Shown here piece after piece: positions 41,368 through 50,655 of a stretch of DNA of 64,000 nucleotides; position 1 is the stretch's first letter; each line of letters begins with the position of its first letter. Both the position numbers and the translations under genes were made by a program. A model generated the notes under the pieces. The model saw only the letters and a program-made list of their open reading frames with translations. It did no database searches and was not told the DNA's origin. The stretch is from Bryobacteraceae bacterium (lineage in GTDB: Bacteria; Acidobacteriota; Terriglobia; Bryobacterales; Bryobacteraceae), in contig JAIEPW010000034.1 in NCBI GenBank assembly GCA_019748195.1, positions 1-64,000 of the forward strand, written 5' to 3'.

Positions 41368-43146
41368 CTATCTGCGACGGGCCATCGAAATAGTCGCCGC
41401 AAGCTTTGCGTCCTTGAACCGCAGGTTGGCGCCAGAATCGCTTCGGCTTCCGATCAGGTTCGGCAACAGACGCGGCTCAAACAACGGGACGCGAACATCG
41501 GCGGGCGGGCGGACGTGCAGACGGCCGTGCAATGTGCCCTGGACGGGGTCCGTCATGAGAATTTCCATCTTGCCCTTGCCGAGATTCTTGATGTGGTGGT
41601 CGAGCGCGCGGTATTCGAGCTGTTCGCGCTCGCTGGCGCCCATGGCTTTCTGGTAGCTTTCGAATCCGAGGAAATCCTTGCGCCAGAGTTGGTGCGTGCG
41701 CTTCTGCACCGGCACCTGCGAGGACGCCTGCTTGAAATACTTGGCCGTCTCTTCGTCGCGCGTTTGAAGCAACATAGTTGTGCCCGGCGCCGATGACACG
41801 TCCTGCAGGAAGCCTTTACCCACCTGCAACAGTTGTGGCAAGGATTGCATGGAAAACAGGAATGCCGTGTTCGTGCCGCGGGCAGTGTTTAGAATCTGGG
41901 CAAAGTTGCGGTAGCCGAAGGGCGCGAACTCGTCCATCACCACGGAAAACAACGGGCGGTTCTTGCGCCGGCGCTCCGTCTCTGACTCGTACCGCTTGCC
42001 GACCACCAATTGCAGGTTCTGCAGCATCATCTTGCCGAGCGCGCGCACCGGGGCGGTGTTCTTGTTGATGTTCAGGCTGACGAACAGGATTAGTTCCTGG
42101 TCGATCACCTCGTCCAGCGACAGAAGATTGTCGTAGGAACCAGTGATCACGCTGAGCTCGTCGTCGAGGAAGGTCATGCATTCGTTCAAAAGACCCTGAA
42201 TCTTAGGGACGCGGTCGCGGTCATGGAAGGACTGGAACAGGTTCTTGGCCGACATCTCGAAGTTCAACCGGCGCTGGGCGGAGATTTCTGGATCGCGAGC
42301 GATGCGCGCGCGGGCGATCGCGACCTGTTCCTCAATGACGCCTGCGTCGAGCGCCATCACCATCACGTCATAGAAGTTGAAACGCTTGCCGGTGTAGTGC
42401 AGCACGCGGACGATGTCCGAAAGGTAGTTCAACTGGTGCTTGGCGAAGAACTCGTCATGCAGGTCGAACGAACCGAATATCATCGACACCTGTGCCATGT
42501 AGTTGTCGTCGTTGGAGGCGAACGGGTTGTACTGGACCGAGAGATCCGGGCGCGACGGATTGAGTAGGCGAAGATCGGCCATACGCCCGGCACGGTGGAT
42601 GTACGGCAGCAGCGAGTGGAAGAACTCCAGGTCCCCCTTGCCGTCGAAGATCAGCATAGGGATGCGGTGGCGCTCGCCTTCCGGCCCCACCTGACGCATC
42701 AGGTCCTGGCTGATGATGTTGCGCAGTAGCGTCGTTTTGCCGGAGCCGGTCTGTCCGAGCACAACGGCCTGCATGACTCGCGTGTCGTCGGCCCACTTCC
42801 ACGGCTTGCCGTGCACGTCATAGCCGAGAACAACGCTGTTCTCCCTCCACGTGCGTTCCACGATCTGGCGTTCGCCGCGAGTGGGAATGGTCGGCAACTG
42901 GTTCGGCCACGCCTGCTCACGTGCCGTCTTGGCATGCGTGAGTTGGTACACGGCGAGGTACACAATTAGGCCGAGCCAGATCAACCACATGGTGATCTCG
43001 GCGATTTGGCGGTCGTACAAGAACCAGGCATATTTGGCAATCAGGACGAGCACGAAGTACGCGCATAGGATCAGAAGCCACACCAAGAGGGCGGGGTTCT
43101 CCTCGATCAGGGAAGGGCGGTACTTGGGATTGGGGTTGTAGTCCAC
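41368..43146 (-). CDS. TraD/VirD4-like type IV coupling ATPase
   Basis: Coupling proteins link the DNA-relaxase complex to the secretion channel. Two N-terminal membrane helices (about 20-75) precede a Walker A VVLGQTGSGKTT (130-138 region), FDGKGDLEF, and a Walker B region SVVMDEFAPFGYRNF near residue 400, all typical of TraD/TraG. It ends with a soluble all-alpha region. At 592 residues it is normal in length. Starts at GTG preceded by GGAGG. It is the DNA pump of this transfer system. Confidence 0.88.
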   Translation of the reverse strand: MDYNPNPKYRPSLIEENPALLVWLLILCAYFVLVLIAKYAWFLYDRQIAEITMWLIWLGLIVYLAVYQLTHAKTAREQAWPNQLPTIPTRGERQIVERTWRENSVVLGYDVHGKPWKWADDTRVMQAVVLGQTGSGKTTLLRNIISQDLMRQVGPEGERHRIPMLIFDGKGDLEFFHSLLPYIHRAGRMADLRLLNPSRPDLSVQYNPFASNDDNYMAQVSMIFGSFDLHDEFFAKHQLNYLSDIVRVLHYTGKRFNFYDVMVMALDAGVIEEQVAIARARIARDPEISAQRRLNFEMSAKNLFQSFHDRDRVPKIQGLLNECMTFLDDELSVITGSYDNLLSLDEVIDQELILFVSLNINKNTAPVRALGKMMLQNLQLVVGKRYESETERRRKNRPLFSVVMDEFAPFGYRNFAQILNTARGTNTAFLFSMQSLPQLLQVGKGFLQDVSSAPGTTMLLQTRDEETAKYFKQASSQVPVQKRTHQLWRKDFLGFESYQKAMGASEREQLEYRALDHHIKNLGKGKMEILMTDPVQGTLHGRLHVRPPADVRVPLFEPRLLPNLIGSRSDSGANLRFKDAKLAATISMARRR

Positions 43147-43165
43147 GGCTGCCTCCTAGCGCCGG

Positions 43166-43414
43166 TCAGCGCACGTGGAAGAAGTACACGACCAGCATTC
43201 CGAGCAGACCGATTCCGACCGCCGCGACCAGCCACTTCTGAGCGCGGCGCGATTGCGACTGGAACGGATTTCGGGGCTCCAGCGTAATGTCGCCGATCAT
43301 GTTCCGCAGGCCCATGTGATGGCGATTGCGAAGAAGTTGCTCGAACTCGGCGTGCACCTGTTCCGGCGTCACGTTGGCCGGTCGCTGTACATCGTCAACG
43401 AGTGCTACCGGCAT
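43166..43414 (-). CDS. Small membrane protein of the transfer operon (82 aa)
   Basis: The ATG at 43414 with GGGAGG upstream overlaps the end of the VirB9-like gene by 20 bases. The first 55 residues are soluble (RPANVTPEQVHAEFEQLLRN), and the C-terminus is a single membrane helix (WLVAAVGIGLLGMLVVYFF) with HVR at the end. No family recognised. It precedes the coupling ATPase. Confidence 0.55.
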   Translation of the reverse strand: MPVALVDDVQRPANVTPEQVHAEFEQLLRNRHHMGLRNMIGDITLEPRNPFQSQSRRAQKWLVAAVGIGLLGMLVVYFFHVR

Positions 43415-44285
43415 TGGCAACCTCCCGCCGGTCGTTCGCCCGCAGCACGAGCACGGCCTGGACCGGCCCCTTGGCATCGGCAGCGAACTCCAGCTTCAGT
43501 GCCGCGGGGGGCTCGGCCGGTTCGGGAGGCTGTTCGACCGCCACCCAACCGAAACCGTGCCCTCCGGTAGGCACGAACGAGATGTGGTCAGCGTCCAGCA
43601 CCACCAGTTCCCTCTGCGCGTCTGCCTTGAGGGACCGCTGAGCTTTTTCTCCGAGCTGTTGCTCCGCTAGCGGAACCAGAGACAGCTGCGCCCGGACGCC
43701 GCTGAGGAGCCACGCGCTTGGGCGTGCTAGTTGGTACCCGGCCGCGGACTGGTTGTGGACTGCGTACCGAACGTACAGCTTGTCGCCTTGCCGGAACAGG
43801 TCCCGCAACGTCACTGCCACCCGACCTGCTGTCTCCCGCTCGCCGTGCATCGTGATCGGCGTCGCCTTTGTTAGCATTTCCCGGGGCAACGGGACAGTTT
43901 TTTCAGCAGCCTCCACGGCCGGCTCCGGCTGGGAGGCTTGAGAGACGGTGGTCGGCGACTGGTCAATCGCGAAGTGCATCTGGGCGACGCTCGCCGCCGG
44001 CAACAACTCGTAGGCGTACCGGCCCGCGTTCGTCCAGATGAAGAGGTTGGTCTGCGCACCGTCCTCGGTAGGCTTGATGAAGACTTTGTTGTCCCGGCGC
44101 TCGACGGTGAAAGCGCCTGTGTTGCCGACGGCGACCATCGTGACCGGGTCGGCGACTTCGATCACGGTCAGGTGATCCTTGGCCGTCTCCACCCTGATCA
44201 CCTTCTTGTTATCCAGCGGCTGTGTTTCGAGCTTCTGCCCGAGTGCCGCCGACGCCGCCAGCGCGGCTACGATCAGCGTTCTCAT
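43395..44285 (-). CDS. VirB9/TrbG-like outer-membrane-complex protein
   Basis: A signal peptide (MRTLIVAALAASAALG) precedes the conserved N-terminal domain: VIRVETAKDHLTVIEV, VTMVAVGNTGAFTVERRDN and the VirB9 hallmark QTNLFIWTNAGRYAYEL (about 78-95). The C-terminal 150 residues contain beta strands and an Ala/Pro-rich linker. In T4SSs it joins VirB10 and VirB7 in the outer core. RBS AAAGGAGC sits before the ATG. A second VirB9-like protein is encoded at 61643-62602. Confidence 0.72.
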   Translation of the reverse strand: MRTLIVAALAASAALGQKLETQPLDNKKVIRVETAKDHLTVIEVADPVTMVAVGNTGAFTVERRDNKVFIKPTEDGAQTNLFIWTNAGRYAYELLPAASVAQMHFAIDQSPTTVSQASQPEPAVEAAEKTVPLPREMLTKATPITMHGERETAGRVAVTLRDLFRQGDKLYVRYAVHNQSAAGYQLARPSAWLLSGVRAQLSLVPLAEQQLGEKAQRSLKADAQRELVVLDADHISFVPTGGHGFGWVAVEQPPEPAEPPAALKLEFAADAKGPVQAVLVLRANDRREVANAGSTR

Positions 44286-44354
44286 TTTGCACGCTCCTTT
44301 GAACCCGGCGCACCAGAGCTCCGAAGAGCCCTGGCCGCGTCGGTTTGGTTGTGA

Positions 44355-46982
44355 CTACTGCTTCACCTGCGGAACCTGCTTGGTGGGCATCGCAACCTTT
44401 CCGTTGCGCACTTCGCCCGCGCCCGCTTCGCACGGGAACGGATGAACCCATCGCACACGGCCGCCGTCGTAGACCACCTTGCCGTCCTGCGTCACCGCCA
44501 TCAGGAAGGTCATCTTGGTGTAGCTTTCGCCTGTTTCGGTTTCTACGCTTTCAACGAGGAATACCCGACCTTCCTCGTCGACTTCCACTTCGCCATCGCG
44601 AACCTTCGGCGCGGCCAGTTGCACTGGACGTCCGCCGGTCCGCTCGACGATTGCCTTCAACAGTTCGTTCGGAAACGCATAGAACGGCAGAGCACCCGAT
44701 GACTGGTCGCTCTTGGTGCTGCAGACCACTGTGTACAGGGCCTGGAGCCATCCCATGCGGTTCTCTTCTTTGCGTGCCGCCCAAGTGCGCACGAGCCAGA
44801 TCAACGACCGGATCTCTTCCTGCCACTGCTGTTCATACGCCGTGAGCGCCGCTCGCGCCTGGCACAGAACGTGCAGCACCTTCGGCTTCTGCTCGCGATC
44901 TTCCTTTACTGATTCGAACGCGGCCTCGGCCTTCTGCACCGCATCCTGCAACAACTTCTTCTTTTCGATGCCGGCCATCAGCGTCAGTGCCCAGGCTCGA
45001 TTCAGCCTGCGGCACTCCTCGACCATCTCCTCGGTGAACTCGTATCCTTGGACTAGGCCTCGGAACTGCCCAACAGGCATGCGATTGGCGAAGAAGTCGG
45101 TCAGCTCTTTGCGGACCAGGTTGTACATGGAGCCGATACGGTCAGTGGTCGGACAGTCGAAGTGCTCAGGCAGATCCTTAACAGACCGCACCCGCTTTGC
45201 CCGTAACCATTGCGCCGCTGGACTCTGCTTGATCTGCTCGCGGATCGAGCGGATCTTCTCCTGGTCAGGTGTTACGCCGTGTTTCAGTTGGTCCAAGGCA
45301 AGCTGAAGCTGCTCGACCAGTTCCCGGTGAAGGTCTTCCCGGCCGGCCGCGGTGCACTGAGTCATCAGGTCGGTGATTGAGCCGATCTGGTTTCCCATTG
45401 CACCCACTGCCACCTGCGGAAGGTTCCACCAGGGTGAGCGAGCCTTCTTCGCCTTGGTCTTTTCGATCGCGCCGGTCCCGCGGTAGTTGAAGCGATGGTC
45501 CACAAACCTCGGGAACCGGTCGCCTTCCACCACGCAGACGAAATCGAAATCGTAGTCGCCGCCATTCTTGGCTGCGGTTTTCGAGTGGAGCGTGAACGTG
45601 CCTTCCAACTCGATCTGCTCCGCCGCGACGCGCGATGCCAGACTTTCCGCTACCGGGCAGCCTTGACGATCGAGTTCGCAACGGATCAGGCCCCGCAACT
45701 CAGGAGCGGGAATCTTCGTGTACGGAAGCAGGTCCTCTTTCATGCGCACGGGATACCGCACCACCAGCCCCCGGCTTGTGGCCAAGGCGTTGACAGAGCG
45801 GTCCTGTGGCATCCAGTCGGACCCGGAGTAGACCTTGCCTTCGTGCAGCATCAGGTAGCCGTCGTCAGCCAGGGCGAACGCCGGCATCTCGAAGCCACCA
45901 GCCGTGCACACCTTGAACGCCCAGCGCGCGAGAGTCCGCTCCAACTGACTGTTGACCCAGGGGTGCTGGACCATGTAGCCGGTCGGGTCGGCCTTCAGCA
46001 CTGCTTCGAGAACCGTTCTTTCAACGGAGGTTGCCTGATCGTCTTCGGCGGGAATCTCATCGACCAGCGGCTGCTGAGTCTCCGATATCCCTAGAAGCTC
46101 GAACAACCCGGTGAAGTCACGGTCTTCGAGGAATGCCTTGAGCTTGGCGGTTTCGGCGAGGGCGTGCGGCTTGATTTCGAGTTCGAACGAGTCTTCCGGG
46201 GCGTGTTGCACCACCGTGTAGCTCGACTCGAAGTTCAGAGGCCGCGAGTAGTCGCGAATTCCGAGGATCATTTCGCCGGCGAACGTGCGTGCTTCGCCAG
46301 TGAGCCAGGCAATGAGCTTGCTGGGACCCTTGTATTCGGGCTTGACGGAGGATACGGGGACGATCAGGTCCGTGTCGAGCGCGTCGGCCACGTCGTCCGG
46401 CATGATCTTAAACGATCCTTTTGCTTGTGTGTTTGCGAACGCGAGGCGGAACTGGTAGAAGCGGCCGTCGGGCAGGCTCAGCTTGTCAAAGATCGACTTG
46501 CGAAGCCAGCCGCGGCAGTCGTTCGTTCCCAGTTCGTGATCGGGTACCACAGTGACGCGGCCTGTCGGAATCTGCATTCTCACCGCACAAGGCGAGACCA
46601 GAATCCCGAAGTAGGTCACGGCAGCTTGCGGCCAGTCGGAAAAGCGCGCGGCAAGCGGACGCTCGAAGCGAGAGTCCACTGCGTAGTACTTCCCGTTCTT
46701 GGCTGAACCCGATGCGCCGATCAGCCGGTAGTCGGTGCCATCCACGTTGAAGCGTGACAGGGCACTTTCCACGCGGGCCCGTTCCACTTGGTCGAGCGGT
46801 TCGGGCGTCACAGTCACCGAAGCGACACGAATGCCGGGGCAGAGTGCTTCCAGCAGTGTGTTGTGCAACTGCGCCTGTGGGCTGACGTTCGGCATCTTGC
46901 GTTCGATCTTTCCTTCCTTCGTGACCTGGAGGTTGATGACCGCAAGGCCACTGGTTCTTGTAACGGATGGTTGGGTGTTCAT
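44355..46982 (-). CDS. Two-barrel RNA polymerase-like protein (YonO/RdRP-type), hypothesis
   Basis: This 875-residue protein lies inside the transfer operon, between VirB8-like and VirB9-like genes. The first barrel would include GASGSAKNGKYYAVD (89-103), TNDCRG (153-158; compare DGxG), FYQFR (175-179) and QAKGSFK (186-192), with Lys188 at the position of the essential DPBB lysine. The second has LVVRYPV (406-412; compare RNP) and DYDFD (476-480), which matches the metal-binding DxDGD motif except Gly to Phe. The order and length are as in YonO and RdRP. The RBS AGGAGA precedes ATG 46982. No standard T4SS role fits. The family call is by eye. Confidence 0.55.
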   Translation of the reverse strand: MNTQPSVTRTSGLAVINLQVTKEGKIERKMPNVSPQAQLHNTLLEALCPGIRVASVTVTPEPLDQVERARVESALSRFNVDGTDYRLIGASGSAKNGKYYAVDSRFERPLAARFSDWPQAAVTYFGILVSPCAVRMQIPTGRVTVVPDHELGTNDCRGWLRKSIFDKLSLPDGRFYQFRLAFANTQAKGSFKIMPDDVADALDTDLIVPVSSVKPEYKGPSKLIAWLTGEARTFAGEMILGIRDYSRPLNFESSYTVVQHAPEDSFELEIKPHALAETAKLKAFLEDRDFTGLFELLGISETQQPLVDEIPAEDDQATSVERTVLEAVLKADPTGYMVQHPWVNSQLERTLARWAFKVCTAGGFEMPAFALADDGYLMLHEGKVYSGSDWMPQDRSVNALATSRGLVVRYPVRMKEDLLPYTKIPAPELRGLIRCELDRQGCPVAESLASRVAAEQIELEGTFTLHSKTAAKNGGDYDFDFVCVVEGDRFPRFVDHRFNYRGTGAIEKTKAKKARSPWWNLPQVAVGAMGNQIGSITDLMTQCTAAGREDLHRELVEQLQLALDQLKHGVTPDQEKIRSIREQIKQSPAAQWLRAKRVRSVKDLPEHFDCPTTDRIGSMYNLVRKELTDFFANRMPVGQFRGLVQGYEFTEEMVEECRRLNRAWALTLMAGIEKKKLLQDAVQKAEAAFESVKEDREQKPKVLHVLCQARAALTAYEQQWQEEIRSLIWLVRTWAARKEENRMGWLQALYTVVCSTKSDQSSGALPFYAFPNELLKAIVERTGGRPVQLAAPKVRDGEVEVDEEGRVFLVESVETETGESYTKMTFLMAVTQDGKVVYDGGRVRWVHPFPCEAGAGEVRNGKVAMPTKQVPQVKQ

Positions 46983-47211
46983 TGGTTTCTCCTGAAGACG
47001 GCTGTTGGGGTTGGCAACAAGCCGTCGGCACGGAGAGCCCAAGGGGTCCCCACGCTTAGCCTGCTGCCGAAACACTGAAGTCTCGGGTCAGGCCTCGTGA
47101 TGGGAGACCGCCCTATTCCGTTGTCTTGCCTGCTTTCGAGGGCAGGTTGCAATCAACGCAGGTTGAAGGCGCTGAATGCGAATTCCCACGCGAGTCGTGG
47201 GCGCCTTCTAC

Positions 47212-47553
47212 TCAACTTTCGTTGGTGGTAGAAACCCGTGAAACGGAATCCGGCGGCGCAAGTTCCTTCACAAGCGTCACGCTGGTTCCTTGAAGCTTTT
47301 GGGCGACCGTGTACTCGGTCACGACGAAAACGCGGCTGTCGCCCTTGAATGCCGCGATGAGAGCCTCGGCCTCGCTCGCGACCTCCTGGTCCAGGGTCAG
47401 TGCCCCGCGACGGTTCGATGCTTTGGCCACGAAATAGCGCTGGCCGTCGTTCGACTGGCTCCGCGAGCGGCGGCCGTTGCCCCGCCTACGGGACTCGCGC
47501 TTGGGCGCTTCTGTTGCTTTCCCCGACGCGACTGCTTCAGCAACTGAACTCAT
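47212..47553 (-). CDS. Small basic hypothetical protein (113 aa)
   Basis: The first 45 residues are very basic (RRRGNGRRSRSQ) and may bind nucleic acid. The rest is a small alpha/beta domain (EALIAAFKGDSRVFVVTEYTV). A GGAGGAAA stands before ATG 47553. It overlaps the next upstream gene by 17 bases. No family recognised. A 228-base gap separates it from the polymerase-like gene downstream; no gene was seen there. Confidence 0.5.
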   Translation of the reverse strand: MSSVAEAVASGKATEAPKRESRRRGNGRRSRSQSNDGQRYFVAKASNRRGALTLDQEVASEAEALIAAFKGDSRVFVVTEYTVAQKLQGTSVTLVKELAPPDSVSRVSTTNES

Positions 47554-47773
47554 GATTTCCTCCTGTTCGTCCGCTGACGAGCTTCCAGTGATCTTCGAAT
47601 GACTCGGTGTCGGGCTCCACGCGACCGTCAGTAGTCAGCCTCAAATAGCGGCGCGTTCCGATGTGCTTGTAGTGCTCGACGCCGTCTCTGCGGTACATCC
47701 ACATGAACTCGGCACACAGCTCGGGCGCGAGTCTGGTTTCGAGCGGCGCCCAATTGGGAATGAGATCGCTCAT
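47537..47773 (-). CDS. Small hypothetical protein (78 aa)
   Basis: Its start overlaps the VirB8-like gene's stop by four bases (ATGA) and its end overlaps the next gene by 17, strongly suggesting real translation. It is polar with many Trp, Tyr and His (AEFMWMYRRDGVEHYKHIGTRR). No known motif. Confidence 0.5.
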   Translation of the reverse strand: MSDLIPNWAPLETRLAPELCAEFMWMYRRDGVEHYKHIGTRRYLRLTTDGRVEPDTESFEDHWKLVSGRTGGNHEFSC

Positions 47774-48558
47774 GGCCTGCTCTCACCTCCACGGTCGAGC
47801 AGCAGGCTGTTTTGCTCCAGGTCGATGTCCTTCTCGCCGACCATTTGCTGTTCCCAGAACTCGCCGACAAGTAGTCCGGTGGGATGAATCTGCGACCGGC
47901 CCGAGTAGACGAGCCGGACTTGGTAGCGGCAGACCATCTTCTCGGTCTGCTCGATACGCTGCGAGTTGAGCCGGTGGACTTCTTTCGCACCGAACACTTG
48001 GTAGACCCAAGGCATCCCGGCAACGGGTTCGATTGAACGGATCTTGATGGTGGAAGTGATTGAATCCGCCTTCACCTTGCCGAGCGTGTCGTCCTCCCGG
48101 AACTTGTTCATCGTGAATGTGCGGAAATTGAGAGTCATCAAGTTGAGCGCATCCGCGTACTGGCGCTCGATGTTGGCCGGGGTGTACGTCATGTAGGTGG
48201 TCAGGAACTTTCGCACGACGGCTCGGCCCTCGACATCCGCCGGCGCCGGGCCGGCAATCTCGGGCGACGCCGCAGACGCCTTGATCGGAGTGAGCAGTCC
48301 GCCCCCACCGATAAGCGCCGTCTCGCCACCAACGAGAGTCGCTTCGCCCGCGCCATCCACTCGAATGACTACCGGTGGTTGCAGCCGCACATAGGCGAAG
48401 AGCCCGAGCGCACCGAACGCCACAATTCCGCTCAGACTCCCCAGCAGCGCCATGCGATTGGCGTAAGCGCGCAATGCGCCGTCCATCTCGTAGTACTTCG
48501 AAAGCTGCGCCTTCTCGGGTAGTTGCTCTTTCGTTGTCTTTCGCTTCAGACCGAACAT
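47770..48558 (-). CDS. VirB8/TrbF-like inner-membrane protein
   Basis: VirB8 is a scaffold in the inner membrane with a periplasmic NTF2-like domain. The first 35 residues are cytoplasmic (KRKTTKEQLPEKAQLSKYYE). One membrane helix follows (MALLGSLSGIVAFGALGLFAYV). The remaining 200 residues show the periplasmic pattern: VVRKFLTTYMTYTPANIERQYADALNLM and a later YQVRLVYSGRS strand pair. RBS GGAGG. An Ala/Pro linker (about 90-110) is longer than in standard VirB8. Confidence 0.65.
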   Translation of the reverse strand: MFGLKRKTTKEQLPEKAQLSKYYEMDGALRAYANRMALLGSLSGIVAFGALGLFAYVRLQPPVVIRVDGAGEATLVGGETALIGGGGLLTPIKASAASPEIAGPAPADVEGRAVVRKFLTTYMTYTPANIERQYADALNLMTLNFRTFTMNKFREDDTLGKVKADSITSTIKIRSIEPVAGMPWVYQVFGAKEVHRLNSQRIEQTEKMVCRYQVRLVYSGRSQIHPTGLLVGEFWEQQMVGEKDIDLEQNSLLLDRGGESRP

Positions 48559-48573
48559 TCATGCCTCCTTTCC

Positions 48574-49791
48574 TCACACCCATTCGTCAACCGGATTGCC
48601 GGTCGATGGCGGCGGGTTGCTCGACGGCTGTGGGGTCGAAGAAGGCGAGCCGCCCGCCTTCTTCACCAGTTCCTTCCCGGCCTGTGCTGCCTTAGCGCCA
48701 CCCTGCACAGCTAGAGCTGCCGCCGCACCAGCAAGCCATCCGATCGCATGCGGCACATTCGGCGGACGGTACGCACCGGGGGAACGTCCGCCCGGCCCGC
48801 TCGGCGCGTGCGATCCGCCCGATGAGCCAACTGACCCGTGACCGCCGCCCGAGGGTGGGCCACTTGGGGCGGTTCCTCCCGCAGCACTCGGTGCACCCTT
48901 CTCTCCGCCGCCGCCACCGCCGGCACCACCTACACGGCTCCATCCATCGCCCGGCCCGGCCGCCATGCTCATCATTGCTTGTGCCATCGCGGAGGTCGTA
49001 CCCAGGACGGTCAGCATTGTGCTTCCAACGTCGCCCTCAACGATCCGCTTGGCCAGGAACGGTATGAGCAAGATGCAGACCGAGAATAGAATGCTCACTA
49101 CTGCGAGGAGCACTTCGGAACTAGCGGCTACCATGATCCCCATGAGGTTGCCGGCACTTGTGATTGCGGCCATGCTGTTCAGATTGATGGCCAGGGTGAG
49201 TCGGCAAAAGATTCCGTATATAAGCCCCCAGGAGGCGAAGATCACGAAGTTCGTGGCATAGCGCTTTGCTAGCGTGCCCAAGCCAAAGCTCGGCATGACT
49301 GCCAAGACCAGAGGGCCTGTCGCGTACAGCAGACTTCCGAACAGACAGTAGAGGATCGTGAAGATTCCATACGCGACGGGATAAACGACCATTGCAATCA
49401 TGAGCAAAACCGCGCTAATCGCACCGGCGACGGTTCCGGTCACGATGTTGAGCCAAGTTGAGAATGACGCGGCGTTTCTCAATTCGTTGAACCAAGTTCG
49501 GAAAACATCGCCAGGGCCAGCCATCGCCTGCGCCATTTGATTGAAGGCGCCGACAACGGACTGAAACACGCTTCGGTACACCGCTCCATCGTTGACAAGA
49601 AGCAAACCGATCGCGAGATACTTCGCGCCAGCGATCCCCAGAGCGCGAACATCGCCACCCCTTGCCCACGCCTCATAAACTGAAAACAGCAGAGAAGTCA
49701 GCAATATTCCGTAGGCAACAAGAATCACCACGCTCATCATCGGCGCGATTCCCGCAATAGCGGTGTTCAGCATCTGCTCAAACAGGAACAT
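48574..49791 (-). CDS. VirB6/TrbL-like polytopic membrane protein
   Basis: Six or more hydrophobic segments occupy residues 20-270 (MSVVILVAYGILLTSLLFSVY, VLLMIAMVVYPVAYGIFTILY, VLLAVVSILFSVCILLIPFLA). The C-terminal 120 residues are Gly/Ser/Pro-rich and disordered (GGAGGGGGEKG). This matches the VirB6/TrbL family, whose members form the inner-membrane pore. Starts with GGAGG before ATG 49791. It is 405 residues. Confidence 0.68.
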   Translation of the reverse strand: MFLFEQMLNTAIAGIAPMMSVVILVAYGILLTSLLFSVYEAWARGGDVRALGIAGAKYLAIGLLLVNDGAVYRSVFQSVVGAFNQMAQAMAGPGDVFRTWFNELRNAASFSTWLNIVTGTVAGAISAVLLMIAMVVYPVAYGIFTILYCLFGSLLYATGPLVLAVMPSFGLGTLAKRYATNFVIFASWGLIYGIFCRLTLAINLNSMAAITSAGNLMGIMVAASSEVLLAVVSILFSVCILLIPFLAKRIVEGDVGSTMLTVLGTTSAMAQAMMSMAAGPGDGWSRVGGAGGGGGGEKGAPSAAGGTAPSGPPSGGGHGSVGSSGGSHAPSGPGGRSPGAYRPPNVPHAIGWLAGAAAALAVQGGAKAAQAGKELVKKAGGSPSSTPQPSSNPPPSTGNPVDEWV

Positions 49792-49800
49792 CTCAGCCTC

Positions 49801-50646
49801 CTACCGGTTTAGGTCCGTCATCTTGTTTCTGGTTTCTCGCGTGTATCGGGCGTTCTCCTTCACGAGCGCACTCTGCGCGGCTAGCTCTATCGACCGAATC
49901 CGCATCAGTTCCGCCATCGCCTGCTGCGAGTACGCGTGAGCGCGAACCAGCCACGCACCGGCCTGCGCTCCGATCATCTCCGCCGTGCCTGGTGCTGTGG
50001 CCTGAAGCGCTCCCATCATCTGCTCAGCGGCCTGAAGCTCCTGGTCCGCAATGGCATCAATGGCGATGGAACGCTTCATCGCGGCCTGCGAAGCCGCGTC
50101 TCGGGAGTCAATTAGGTCGCGCTGGAACGGGTGCGCCTCGGTTGCGGGTGGTAGAGGTGTGTAGACCGAGGAGAAAACGACCCCCACCTGTCCGATCCGA
50201 CCGGCGTCTTTCGACAGGATGACGTCTTCGAGGTTCCGTGGATTCGCCAGCGTCGCGCTGCGGACGATCGTTGCCCAGATTCCGCGGATCTGGTTGTAGA
50301 TGCCCATCACTTGGCCGATCAGCGCTCGCGCTTGGTCAATCGCGAGTTGCGGATACACGACATTTCTTTGAAAGTCGAAGATCGCCCCCATGATCTGCTG
50401 CGCCGCCGATATTGCCCTGTTGATGCCTTCAAGCAGGGGCCGGATCACGTTGTTCAGCGTGTTGTTGATCGACGTCATCACATTGTTGATCGTGCTCAGC
50501 CCGCTGCCGACGATGTTGATCAGGCTGAAGATCAATTGGAACTGACCCTCGGCCGGAGCTGGTGCGAGCAGCGCCAAGATGAGCAGCAGCACAGCAAACT
50601 GCAAACGCCGGCCAACGAAGAACTCTCGGAATGCTTGGAGTGTCAC
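49801..50646 (-). CDS. VirB5/TrbJ-like secreted helical protein, paralogue 1
   Basis: An N-terminal signal segment (LQFAVLLLILALLAPAPAEG) precedes a helical body with Asn/Gln-rich repeats (NNVMTSINNTLNNVIRPLLEGIN). It closes with RYTRETRNKMTDLNR, a C-terminal signature shared with its neighbour at 50656-51522. This layout is that of VirB5/TrbJ pilus-tip or associated proteins. GTG start at 50646 with AGGAGG upstream. The two adjacent copies probably arose by duplication. Confidence 0.62.
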   Translation of the reverse strand: MTLQAFREFFVGRRLQFAVLLLILALLAPAPAEGQFQLIFSLINIVGSGLSTINNVMTSINNTLNNVIRPLLEGINRAISAAQQIMGAIFDFQRNVVYPQLAIDQARALIGQVMGIYNQIRGIWATIVRSATLANPRNLEDVILSKDAGRIGQVGVVFSSVYTPLPPATEAHPFQRDLIDSRDAASQAAMKRSIAIDAIADQELQAAEQMMGALQATAPGTAEMIGAQAGAWLVRAHAYSQQAMAELMRIRSIELAAQSALVKENARYTRETRNKMTDLNR

Positions 50647-50655
50647 GGCCGCCTC

